From Janthinobacterium sp. FW305-129 (GTDB taxonomy: Bacteria > Pseudomonadota > Gammaproteobacteria > Burkholderiales > Burkholderiaceae_D), in contig NZ_JACYMM010000001.1 in the NCBI RefSeq assembly GCF_020858115.1, positions 310,001 to 374,000 of the forward strand: DNA of 64,000 nucleotides. Direction: 5' to 3'. This document shows, one piece after another, positions 18,432-26,836 of the stretch. The notes beneath the pieces were generated by a model. That model was not told the origin of the DNA. It did no database searches and saw only the letters and a program-made list of their open reading frames with translations. Within the stretch, counting starts at the first letter, position 1, and each line of letters begins with the position of its first letter. Position numbers and translations under genes: made by a program.

Positions 18432-18462
18432 TTGACATTCAAGCTGGCTTCAAGCTTATAGT
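18432..18462 (+). promoter_or_regulatory. MerR-type promoter for the merR gene (19-bp spacer)
   Basis: TTGACA (18432-18437) and TATAGT (18457-18462) with a 19-bp spacer holding TTCAAGCT-GGC-TTCAAGCT. MerR proteins untwist such spacers to activate transcription. The near-identical layout on both strands points to joint control by one regulator. Confidence 0.8.
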
Positions 18463-18524
18463 GATGCACGGCCTATAGATCAGGCCGCGATGGCAAGCCA
18501 CGATAATTGAGCAGGAATACAACG

Positions 18525-18938
18525 ATGAAAATAGGCGAACTGGCCAAGCGCAGCGGCCTGGCGGCGTCCACGATACGCTTCTACGAATCCAAGGGCTTGC
18601 TGAAAGCCGTGGACCGGCAATCGAACGGCTACCGCGACTATCCGCTGGAAGCGGTGGCGGTACTGTCGATTATCAGCGACGCCCAGCAGGCGGGCTTTAC
18701 GCTCGACGAAATCAAGCAAGTCTTGCCGGAGAATATTTCATTATGGAAACATGATGAGCTGATGGTGGCGCTGAAAAAGAAGATCGCCGATATCGAATCG
18801 CTGGAAGTGCGCCTGGCGCAGAACAAGGCGCATCTGTTGTCGCTGATTCAATTGATCGATGCCAAACCCGAGGATCTCGACTGCAAGGATAATGCAACGA
18901 GGGTCATGGAAAGCATGGGCATTGTTGCCAAGAATTAA
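18525..18938 (+). CDS. MerR-family transcriptional regulator
   Basis: 137 residues from ATG 18525 (MKIGELAKRSGLAASTIRFYESKGLL), the canonical MerR N-terminus; an in-frame TTG at 18507 is less likely. The winged helix-turn-helix fills residues 1-70 and a coiled-coil dimerisation helix follows (about 75-120). No metal-binding Cys cluster is seen, so an organic or redox inducer is more likely. It is divergent from the OYE/decarboxylase-like operon, which it most likely controls. Confidence 0.92.
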   Translation: MKIGELAKRSGLAASTIRFYESKGLLKAVDRQSNGYRDYPLEAVAVLSIISDAQQAGFTLDEIKQVLPENISLWKHDELMVALKKKIADIESLEVRLAQNKAHLLSLIQLIDAKPEDLDCKDNATRVMESMGIVAKN

Positions 18939-18989
18939 AGACGGCTGCCAGAGCCGGCGCGGGTTCGGCCGGCCAGGCTGCCCGCCGCG

Positions 18990-21158
18990 TCAGAAATCCA
19001 CGGCAGCCGACAGTTGCACCGTCCGGGGTGCCGATTGCGACACGGTGCCATATGAAGCCACGCCGGCCCAGTAATGGCGGTCGAATGCGTTCATCAGCCC
19101 GCCGCGCAAGGTCGTCGCCTTGCCGGCGATGGCCGTGCGGTAGCGCAGGCCCAGGTCGACCTTGGTCCACGACGGCACCGATTGCAGATTCGTCTGGTCG
19201 ACAAACTGTTTGCTCGTGTAGCTGACGGCGCCCGTGGCCGTCAGGCCCGGCCAGTACGGCAAATCCCATTCGCCGCCCAGGTTGGCCATGGACGTCGGCA
19301 CGCCCACGGGGCGCTTGCCCATGGTGGCGGCGCTGTTGGTTTTGACGAGGCGCCCGTCGAGCAGGGTCACGCCGGCAAGCAGGCGCACGGCCTTGCTGGC
19401 GGCGCCGGACAGGTTCAGCTCCAGGCCCCGGTTGCGCTGTTCGCTGTCCATGCTGTACACCTTGCCATACAGCTGGCCGCTGGGTTTGCTCACCTGGAAT
19501 ACGGCCAGGGTCGCCAGCACCACGCCGAAATCGGCCTTCGTGCCCACTTCATACTGCTTGCTCTTGTAGGGCGCGAAGACCTGGCCCGCGTTATCGGCGA
19601 TGTTCGGCGCGATATCGCCCTTGCTCAATCCCTCGATATAGTTCGCGTACAGCGACACGTGGCGCAACGGCTTGACGACGATGCCGGCCAGCGGCGTCAG
19701 CGCGCCTTGCTTGTAATGCGTGGTGAGGGCGCCGCTGGCGGCGTGGTAGTTCTTCGATTCGACCAGCTGGCGGCGCACGCCCAGGGTCAGCTGGACGCGC
19801 CGGTCCAGCATGTCCAGCGTATCGGCCACGGCCAGGCTGGAAAGGGTAGAGGCGGACAACTTCGGCGCGCGGGCCGGCGCGGGTACGCCGGGGTCGGCCA
19901 CGGCCACGGGGTGGTAGATATTCGAGGTGATGAGCTTGCCGGAATTGCTCACGCTGCCAAATTCGTCGCGGTAGACATTGCCCATCACGACCAGCGCATG
20001 CTCGACGCCGCCCGTGCGAAAGCGCGCGCGCACGCCCGTGTCGCCGCTGGCGCGCCGCACGCGGAATTTCCAGTTCATGGGCGTGACTGTCATGTCGCCC
20101 GCTGCGCTGGTGATGGTCGGCGTCTGGTCCGAATAGCGCGACACGTCGGAGCGCGTGCCGCCCACGTCGGCGAAGACGGCAAGGTTGTCGTTCAGGTCGT
20201 ACTCGACCTTGCCCAGGGTGGCCAGGTCGTTGGACTTCCACCAGCCCCAGGACTGGGCGATATTGCGCCGGCCATCGGGCGCTGCCGGCACGGGCAGGCG
20301 CGCGCTAACCAGGAAGGGGCGCGTGGGTGCGTCGATCCACTGGTATTGCTCGATCACGTCAAGCGAGGCGCGCAGCCGCTGGCCCTGGTAATCGAGCGCG
20401 ACGGCCGCCACTTCCGCGCGCGAGCTTTGGTGGTCGAGCGGCGTCTTGCCCTGGCGGTGCAAGCCGTTGAAGCGGATGCCGAAGCGCCGCTCCTCGCCGA
20501 AGCGGCGGCTGACGTCGATGGCGGCGCCCAGCTGCGCGCTGGAACCGTAATCGAAGGTCAATCGCGTCAGGTCGCGTGGCAGCGAGCGTTTCGGCACGGC
20601 GTTGACGACGCCGCCCACGCCGCCATTCGGCGACATGCCGTACAGCAAGGCAGCCGGCCCCTTGAGCACCTCGACGCTTTGCAGATATTCCGTAAATAAA
20701 TGGTAATTGGGCGACACGCCATACACGCCGTCGAACGCCACTTCGCTCAAATTGCCTTCGTTCAGGGGGAAGCCGCGGATGAAGAAGGAATCCGTGACGC
20801 CGCCGATCTGGCCCGTGAAGCGCGTGGACGGGTCGCCGCCCAGCACCTCGGCCAGGGTAAGCGCCTGCTGGTCCAGCATGCGCTGGCTGGTGTAGCTGTT
20901 GACGCTGAAGGGCGTATCGAGCAAGTCTTTTTCGCCCAGCATGCCGGCCCGCGCGCTCTTGGCGATCTGTCCGCCCGCATCGGCCTCGGCCTGGCCCGTG
21001 ACGACCACGGTGGCCAGCGCGTTCGGCGTGCCGGCAAGCGTTTGCGCCAGCGCGCACGGAGGGACGCTGGCAAGGAGCAGGCCGCCAAGGATCAGGCGGG
21101 CGGCGAGGGGATGGTGGGCAAAGGCTGGAGCGGGGCGTAAGGTCGGCATCGATGGCAT
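18990..21158 (-). CDS. TonB-dependent siderophore receptor
   Basis: 722 residues, outer-membrane importer of ferric siderophores. A signal peptide ending ...CALA precedes a plug domain with TVVVTGQAE and the FIRGF...YG..PNGGVGGVVN signature, then a 22-strand barrel ending in Phe (LSAAVDF). Typical barrel elements are YEVGTKADFG and NRGLELNLSGAAS. The gene is monocistronic and has a Fur-like box 46-59 bp before the start, so iron repression is expected. Close to the FhuE/FpvA-type group, but the siderophore cannot be read from sequence. Confidence 0.95.
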   Translation of the reverse strand: MPSMPTLRPAPAFAHHPLAARLILGGLLLASVPPCALAQTLAGTPNALATVVVTGQAEADAGGQIAKSARAGMLGEKDLLDTPFSVNSYTSQRMLDQQALTLAEVLGGDPSTRFTGQIGGVTDSFFIRGFPLNEGNLSEVAFDGVYGVSPNYHLFTEYLQSVEVLKGPAALLYGMSPNGGVGGVVNAVPKRSLPRDLTRLTFDYGSSAQLGAAIDVSRRFGEERRFGIRFNGLHRQGKTPLDHQSSRAEVAAVALDYQGQRLRASLDVIEQYQWIDAPTRPFLVSARLPVPAAPDGRRNIAQSWGWWKSNDLATLGKVEYDLNDNLAVFADVGGTRSDVSRYSDQTPTITSAAGDMTVTPMNWKFRVRRASGDTGVRARFRTGGVEHALVVMGNVYRDEFGSVSNSGKLITSNIYHPVAVADPGVPAPARAPKLSASTLSSLAVADTLDMLDRRVQLTLGVRRQLVESKNYHAASGALTTHYKQGALTPLAGIVVKPLRHVSLYANYIEGLSKGDIAPNIADNAGQVFAPYKSKQYEVGTKADFGVVLATLAVFQVSKPSGQLYGKVYSMDSEQRNRGLELNLSGAASKAVRLLAGVTLLDGRLVKTNSAATMGKRPVGVPTSMANLGGEWDLPYWPGLTATGAVSYTSKQFVDQTNLQSVPSWTKVDLGLRYRTAIAGKATTLRGGLMNAFDRHYWAGVASYGTVSQSAPRTVQLSAAVDF

Positions 21159-21199
21159 GGGCGCAAGGTTATAAGAAGAAAAACTGTGCGCACTATACT

Positions 21200-21220
21200 A
21201 TAAATGAGAATCATTACGTT
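21200..21220 (-). promoter_or_regulatory. Fur-like box before the siderophore receptor
   Basis: ATGAGAATCATTA (21204-21216) matches 12 of 13 bases of the core of the Fur consensus (ATGATAATCATTA). It lies in an AT-rich stretch with the promoter of the receptor gene. Confidence 0.8.
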
Positions 21221-21346
21221 TTGTATTTTGCCAAATGACACGCCGGAGTACCGATGGCATGGGCTGCCGTGGGGGATTGTTTGGATTTCTCCGGGGCATC
21301 ATTTGTGGTGTCGCTAGCGCCTAGGCTTGAAATGTCGTCAGGGTAA

Positions 21347-21700
21347 TTTTATAGCCAGAGGCGCCAATTCCACATCCGCGACCAGCACCGTTTCGGCTTT
21401 GGCGTGGCCGGGGCGCACAAGATTGCCAGTTACATAGCGAAATACTGCGGCAAGGAAATGCAGTGCAGGGCGCTTGACCAGAAACGCTACTTCCGCTCCA
21501 GGGGCATCGTGGTGCCGGAAGTCGAAGTATGGCGGGTGCCGTTTTGTACAAACATGCTGCGCGCTGCGCAGGTCGCATTCCAGGCGCTTTCTGGCCATTG
21601 CATGGACGGCTTGCAGACCTGGTGCAATAACAATCTCGGCGTCGTGTACCTGGCGACCGCGCCTGGATTTCCACAAGCGGTGGACGATTGTCCTTTCTGA
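21347..21700 (+). pseudogene. Remnant of a rolling-circle replication initiator
   Basis: An open frame of about 117 codons begins after an in-frame stop at 21344 without a proper start. It reads HRFGFGVAGAHKIASYIAKYCGKEM and later KRYFRSRGI, the pattern of the C-terminal half of Rep proteins of filamentous or small ssDNA phages and related plasmids. The catalytic N-terminal half (HUH and Tyr motifs) is missing. It is read here as the debris of an integrated rolling-circle element at the left edge of an AT-rich island. Confidence 0.6.
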
Positions 21701-21740
21701 CAGTTACTCCACCTTGATTGACGGGGAGGAGGGACGTGAC

Positions 21741-22022
21741 ATGGCAAATTTTGATGCTAATTCACTGCGGATACTTGAGCAAATTGAGGATGAGTTTCGC
21801 AATCAGTACTGGATCATCCGCAATTCCAGGCGAACCAACTGGCGGGCGGTTAATCGCACTAGGATGCTTGGCGATTTCATGTATATGCTTGGGGTGCCAA
21901 AATGGGCTGTACAGCAAGCTAGGTATTGCCTTCGTTTAAGAGTATGCGAACGATGTTTTAAAGACGAATTTCGTTGTCATGGAATTTGCGAACGAGCTAG
22001 GCGTGGTGATTTTGACACATAA
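21741..22022 (+). CDS. Small Cys-containing hypothetical protein
   Basis: 93 residues, start at ATG 21741 behind GAGGAGGGA. The protein is basic with a C-terminal CERCFKDEFRCHGICERARRG containing four Cys and one His, which could bind zinc. No family is recognised. It lies between the Rep remnant and the nuclease-like gene, on the same strand, and shares their low GC content. Confidence 0.6.
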   Translation: MANFDANSLRILEQIEDEFRNQYWIIRNSRRTNWRAVNRTRMLGDFMYMLGVPKWAVQQARYCLRLRVCERCFKDEFRCHGICERARRGDFDT

Positions 22023-22160
22023 ATACTTTGATGTGGAAATTGATTATTAGGCAAATAAAAATATAGATGTTAGAATGAAATATAATATATTCACTATATT
22101 CGAACGAATTTTTAATGAAAATTAATTGGGCTGGTTAACTTAAAAATAGAAAGAAACTAA

Positions 22161-23594
22161 ATGGGAGAAGCACGTAAGCGAGGAACAGCAGAACAGCGCG
22201 AAAAGTTGGCGATTAAAAGGGATAAGCTGCGGCTTAGTACTGCGCTTGGTGTTCGGGAAGATGACCCAGTTCGTATCGCACTTAAGGTCGGATTGAAGGC
22301 CTTCATGGACCGATTAGGAGAGGATAAGTGGAAAGCGCGTAGAGCTGCGATTCAGGATTCGATCCGAAATCGCTTGAAGACAAACGAGCTTGAAAATGCG
22401 CAAGCTATTCGAGTCCAAAAGGATGAAATGGGATGGTATTTATTCTTATGTGAGCAAGATATCGATGACCCATTTTGCACAGATGCAAGCCAATCACAGC
22501 GCATATTGCCATTTTTTCAATCCTTGGGATCTCGATGGATGCATGCACATAAGGTTGTCGGCATTGATAGAAAATTAGATGAGATGTTACATGGCTATAA
22601 AAATAATCCTGATGGACTATTTTTTGAACTATTAGTTGCATTATCTTACGCCAGCAATGGTTGGGACGTTACGTTTATTGAGGAAACTCGCGGAAAAAAA
22701 ACACCTGACATGCGAGTAACTAGAGGAAAACAAGAGTTTTTTGTTGAATGCAAACGTTTGTCTCGCAGTACTCAATACTCTGAAAAAGAACGTAATCAAT
22801 TTCTACGGTTATGGGATAACGCCAAAGATATTTTGATTGAGAATGGACAGTGGATATGGTTTAAAGGAACTTTTCACGTCCCACCTGAGGATTTACCCGA
22901 TAAATTTTTATCAGATTTATGGAAGATATCATTACCTATCCAGCGTGGTGTGAATACTCTCATTAAAAATGAATTTGCTACCATTCAAGCACGGCTAATT
23001 GACCAGAAGAGTATCGCTGAGCACATGAGAGAATTTAGGGTAAAACTAAATTCTGCAATGCTTACGAAGGTAATCGGCGGTGATTGGGCGCCAGAAAATT
23101 CGGCTGTCACGATGCTACAAAATGTAAAAGTAAGCCATGTTGCCGGCTGTGAGCTGGTGGAACTAGGCATGTATGTGGATGAAGTAAGGTTTGCATGTGG
23201 ATTTACACGCGATATCGATTCGGAAATTTCCCTAGATAAACGCGCAAAAGATGTCACCAAATTGCTGTCTGAAGCAGTGAGCCAAATGCCAATAGACAAG
23301 CCTTCAATTGTTCACTTGGCGGCCGAAACAATGGAAGGTGCTGAAGTTGAGCGGCGGCGAAGTGAGAAGATAAAAGATGCTATACCTGATTTTATTTACG
23401 GTAAGCCGGTAGCTCTTGTAAGATTTCATCGTCTTCAGTCTCATCAGCGCGCAGAAATGTCTTTTGAGTTTGATGAAACAATTGATAATTTTTATTTGAA
23501 AAAAAATGAAGATTTTTCTCATGTGCCTCTCTCGGTGGTAGTTCCGCCGGATACCATTATTCGGCATGGAACGCATTGGGATCTCTATCCTTAA
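22161..23594 (+). CDS. PD-(D/E)XK nuclease-like protein of unknown family
   Basis: 477 residues, AT-rich gene. The first 60 residues are basic and helical (MGEARKRGTAEQREKL). The middle (about 145-215) contains a restriction-endonuclease-like core: Glu156 on a helix (FFELLVALSYA), then TPD with Asp183, and ECK with Glu196 and Lys198 twelve residues on, which together match E...PD-x(12)-ExK. The C-terminal 250 residues are mixed alpha/beta and end in a conserved-looking HWDLYP; no family is recognised. Nuclease activity on foreign DNA or RNA is an inference. It probably shares an operon with the broken gene downstream. Confidence 0.7.
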   Translation: MGEARKRGTAEQREKLAIKRDKLRLSTALGVREDDPVRIALKVGLKAFMDRLGEDKWKARRAAIQDSIRNRLKTNELENAQAIRVQKDEMGWYLFLCEQDIDDPFCTDASQSQRILPFFQSLGSRWMHAHKVVGIDRKLDEMLHGYKNNPDGLFFELLVALSYASNGWDVTFIEETRGKKTPDMRVTRGKQEFFVECKRLSRSTQYSEKERNQFLRLWDNAKDILIENGQWIWFKGTFHVPPEDLPDKFLSDLWKISLPIQRGVNTLIKNEFATIQARLIDQKSIAEHMREFRVKLNSAMLTKVIGGDWAPENSAVTMLQNVKVSHVAGCELVELGMYVDEVRFACGFTRDIDSEISLDKRAKDVTKLLSEAVSQMPIDKPSIVHLAAETMEGAEVERRRSEKIKDAIPDFIYGKPVALVRFHRLQSHQRAEMSFEFDETIDNFYLKKNEDFSHVPLSVVVPPDTIIRHGTHWDLYP

Positions 23595-23656
23595 CGGATG
23601 ATTTAATGAGTAGCATAAAACTTAGTTCCCCCTTCATAACGAAAAAGGAAGTGCAC

Positions 23657-24300
23657 ATGGCTTACGATTGGAATTTCTTACCTAGCGTTATTTCAGCATT
23701 ATCTGGGCTTGGGGGCGTTTGGCTTGGCGGGCAATTAACCGGCCGGAGAGAGAGAGAGAGAGGGAGAACGACCGTATCAGAAAAGAATCCAGTTATCTTG
23801 CGATCCTTGTAATTGCTCATCTCGACAGGTATGCAAATTGTTGCTTGGATGTTGCGCAAGATGACGGTACAAGTAATGGTCGACCAGCAGGGGAAAGAGG
23901 CGAGTTTCACGCGATTACCGTGAACTTACCATCTTTTGATCCACTCGATTTGAAGGTAGATTGGAAAGTACTTCCGACCGGCTTAATGTACCGCATTCTT
24001 AATCTTCCATACCAAACCGAGCAGCTAGCGAACCAGATAGCTGGAGTTTTCGAGTATGACTACCCACCAGATTACGCGGACTTTTTCTGGGAGCGACAAC
24101 ATGGATTTGCTGAGCTTGGACTTGAAGTGGATGAACTAGTGAAGCAGCTCCGTGTACATGCGGGCTTGCCGACACCAATTCCGAAAAAAGGAGAGTGGAA
24201 TCGCGGTAGCTTGCTACGTGAGCAAAGGGATAAGTTGGTACGTGTACGCGAAGAATTTGAGTCACAACAAATGGCAAATCATCAAGCTATCTCAATCTGA
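23657..24300 (+). pseudogene. Frameshifted membrane-anchored hypothetical protein, break at (GA)8
   Basis: ATG 23657 (SD AAAGGAAG) opens a protein with one N-terminal hydrophobic segment (FLPSVISALSGLGGVWLGGQL) and then TGRRERER. At the (GA)8 tract the reading moves to the frame that continues NDRIRKESSYLAILVIAHLDRY and ends at 24300. Removing one GA unit would restore a protein of about 213 residues. The joined product looks like a widespread uncharacterised proteobacterial protein. As given, the frame stops at 23812. This is either phase variation, a true mutation or a sequencing error. Confidence 0.7.
23746..23761 (+). repeat. (GA)8 dinucleotide tract in coding sequence
   Basis: Eight GA units lie exactly where the reading frame of the surrounding gene breaks. 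Loss of one unit (or gain of two) restores translation, as in slipped-strand contingency loci. Confidence 0.85.
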
Positions 24301-24379
24301 TAAGAAGTAACGTATAGGGGAGCAAAGATTACTACCATGAGTAGTGATCTCCTCGATCCTTCATTTGACATAATATAAA

Positions 24380-24490
24380 TTATGCGAAGTTATGGGCGAA
24401 TTCGTCAAATGCCCCTTTTTGCAACTTGTACAATCGCAAATGCGATTTTAGCCCTTTGCGCATCCCCTGGCGCCGGGACTTTTTCCCCAT
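24380..24490 (-). CDS. Possible very small basic protein (36 residues)
   Basis: The minus-strand frame MGKKSRRQGMRKGLKSHLRL...FAHNFA is strongly basic at the start, amphipathic and ends in an AT-rich region. A GGGAG lies about 11 bases upstream. It could be a leader or nucleic-acid binding peptide. There is no homology to support it, and longer upstream-extended versions look like noise. Confidence 0.25.
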   Translation of the reverse strand: MGKKSRRQGMRKGLKSHLRLYKLQKGAFDEFAHNFA

Positions 24491-24911
24491 GGTTTCGCGC
24501 ACTCCCTTTGTGCTTCGATACGCTGGCCACCTCCAGGCTGGCATGCAGGATTCCTGGCGTTTGCTGCCGCGCGCTTCGCACCCGTCTACCGGTGCAATGC
24601 CGCCGGTTCTGTCTGCGCGCTGGCCTGCCAGGTTGCAGCGCTGGTTTGCGTCGTGCCTGGCCGCAGGTCTGGCGTGTTTGTGTGACCGCGCAACTTCGGC
24701 CGCGATCTGCCACGGTTGCCGTGCGCCAGCGTATTTGGATGGCGCCGTGGCCAGCCTGTCCATGTGGATCATGTCGATGGACTCGGCCAGGCATGGCACG
24801 GCGGATGCGGTGCGTCGACGGCACAGCGCAATGTTTGTGGCTCCAGCAGAATCTGCGTGCCGGGACTTGCTCGTGTAAGATTGCCCGCCTTATCTCTTTG
24901 CCGGGCATGCC
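24491..24911. other. Intergenic region at right edge of the AT-rich island, no supported gene
   Basis: GC content rises abruptly here. Several overlapping frames on both strands exist, none with a convincing ribosome binding site, domain or codon bias, so none is called. The last part should carry the promoter of the downstream lipoprotein gene. Confidence 0.4.
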
Positions 24912-25001
24912 TTGACTTCTTCGATGATTTTTTCGACTAAACATGACAATGAAATCAAGTTTTTACAGGTAAATACGAAAGTAAAGTCTCAAGATATTTC
25001 C

Positions 25002-26579
25002 GTGGCGCAGGCACGTCGCGCCTTGCTGTCGTCCTGCCAACTTTCACGCTGTCTGCTGCGCGTGGGCGCCGCGCTGGCTGTCACGGCAGCTTTGTCCGCC
25101 TGTGCCAGCAAGCCTGGTCCATGGCCTGCGCGCGCCCTGCCTGCATCGGCTGCCGTGACGGTCGACGCCGCGCAATTGCTGTCCAGGAAACAGCTGGTGG
25201 ACTGGCAATACGACCTCGACGAGCGCAACTTGCGCGCCACGGGATCGCCCCGGCATGAAGCCTATATCGACGCGCTGCATGAACGTCTGCTGCGCGCCGG
25301 TGTCAAACAACTGCGCTTTGAACCGGTGAACTTGCGGCAATGGTCGGTGGAGGCGGAACACTGGGGCCTGGAAGTGCTCGATGGCGAGCGGCCCGGCGTG
25401 CTGCCTTCGGCTGGCTACATTCCGTATTCGGGCGTCACGCCGCCGTCCGGCATTGCGGGACGCATCGTCTACCTGGCGCCAGATAGCAAGCCGGATGCCA
25501 GCCTGGCGGGCAAGCTGGTGCTCGTCGAGATGCCCAAAGCGGCGTGGACGGGCCAGGTTTTTCACCAGGCGGCCATGCACGTCCACGATCCGGACCACGC
25601 CATGGAGCCGGACACGCCATATGCGCGCCCGTTCCAGATGCTGGGGCCGTTCATCGCTTTGCTGGACAGCCTGCAGGCGGCCGGCGCGGCGGGCGTGATC
25701 GTGATTCTGGATACGCCTTCCTTGTCGGCGGACGGTCTGTATGCGCCGTGCGACGGCGTGGTGCGCCAGCTGCCGGGCGTGTTTGTCGACCGCGGCCGTG
25801 GTCAGCGCCTGCGCGACCGCGTGCTGGCGGGCACGGCGCCTGTCCTGCGGCTGACCATGGCGGCCACCGTGCGGCAGGTGCAGACGCGCAATTTGATCGG
25901 CATCATCCCCGGCAAGTCCGAGGAATTGATGGTACTCAACAGCTATACGGATGGCACGAACGGGCTGGAAACCAATGGGCCGAACGCCATCGTCGACATG
26001 GCCCAGTACCTGACGCGCCTGCCGCAGGACAGCTTGCCGCGCAGCGTCATGCTGCTGCTGACGGGCGGTCATCTCGCGGGCGGCGCGGGCATCGGGCAGT
26101 TCATGGACCGGCACAAGGACGACGGCTTGACGCAGCGCATGGCCGCGATGCTCACCATCGGGCAACTGGGGGCGATGGAAGTGCTGCCCGACAGCGACGG
26201 CTACCTGCATCTCACGGGCAGGTCCGAGCCGGCCGCCCTGTTTTCGCCGCGCACACCGGCCCTGATGGATGCAGCATCCGCCATGCTCAGGCGCGCCAAT
26301 GTGGCACCCGCGTTCGTGCTGCCGCCAGCCAATGCCGGCGGCGATGGCTGTGCGAAGGGTGCCGCCTGGCTCGATGCAGGCCGGACGTTGCGGGCTGCGC
26401 AAGGCATACCTATGATGAGTTACGTCAAGGCGCCGACCTACCAGTTCAGCTATGGCATCGGCACGGTGACCCAGACGGATTACCGGCTGATGCAGCGCGA
26501 AACCGTGACCTTGACGCAGATGCTGCTGGACCTGTCGCGCGTGCCGTATGCCGATTTACGCAAGGAAACAGCGCCGTAG
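25002..26579 (+). CDS. PA/M28-like lipoprotein with altered metal site
   Basis: 525 residues from GTG 25002; starts at 24912 or 24924 would add about 26-30 residues. The lipobox LSAC places lipid-modified Cys34 after a hydrophobic core. A PA-like insert (about 120-280, with PYSGVTPPSGIAGRIVYL) is followed by an M28-peptidase-like domain (about 295-500). Where M28 enzymes have HxD for the first zinc ligands this protein has SYTD (315-317), and the EE catalytic pair is replaced near TGGHLAGG. It may be a non-catalytic or metal-altered relative. Cell-envelope location is expected. Confidence 0.7.
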   Translation: MAQARRALLSSCQLSRCLLRVGAALAVTAALSACASKPGPWPARALPASAAVTVDAAQLLSRKQLVDWQYDLDERNLRATGSPRHEAYIDALHERLLRAGVKQLRFEPVNLRQWSVEAEHWGLEVLDGERPGVLPSAGYIPYSGVTPPSGIAGRIVYLAPDSKPDASLAGKLVLVEMPKAAWTGQVFHQAAMHVHDPDHAMEPDTPYARPFQMLGPFIALLDSLQAAGAAGVIVILDTPSLSADGLYAPCDGVVRQLPGVFVDRGRGQRLRDRVLAGTAPVLRLTMAATVRQVQTRNLIGIIPGKSEELMVLNSYTDGTNGLETNGPNAIVDMAQYLTRLPQDSLPRSVMLLLTGGHLAGGAGIGQFMDRHKDDGLTQRMAAMLTIGQLGAMEVLPDSDGYLHLTGRSEPAALFSPRTPALMDAASAMLRRANVAPAFVLPPANAGGDGCAKGAAWLDAGRTLRAAQGIPMMSYVKAPTYQFSYGIGTVTQTDYRLMQRETVTLTQMLLDLSRVPYADLRKETAP

Positions 26580-26836
26580 CAGCCGCAAGAGCCTGCCCGG
26601 CGTCCTCCTCCCTTCCCCGCCCTGCTCCCGGCGCACTTGCGTACACCATACCAGCACACTCGAAAACAGGCACTGGTATGGCCCGCATCGCCCATCCTCT
26701 GGGGAAAGACTTCGACTGGTATTGTGATCTTGCGCAAAGAATAAAACCAGTTGACTACCACTTGCAATGCTTGCACTCTGAAAAATCGGACGGTGATAAA
26801 CCGGCTCGGCCATGAAAAAAAACACAAGGAGATGCA

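Noticed and set aside
19074-20699. Long plus-strand frame over the TonB receptor gene
   Set aside because: The minus strand encodes a complete TonB-dependent receptor; the opposite frame lacks any domain.
24382-24944. Several overlapping frames on both strands at the edge of the AT-rich island
   Set aside because: None shows a domain, Shine-Dalgarno sequence or conserved composition, and they exclude each other; only the short basic peptide at 24380-24490 was kept at low confidence.
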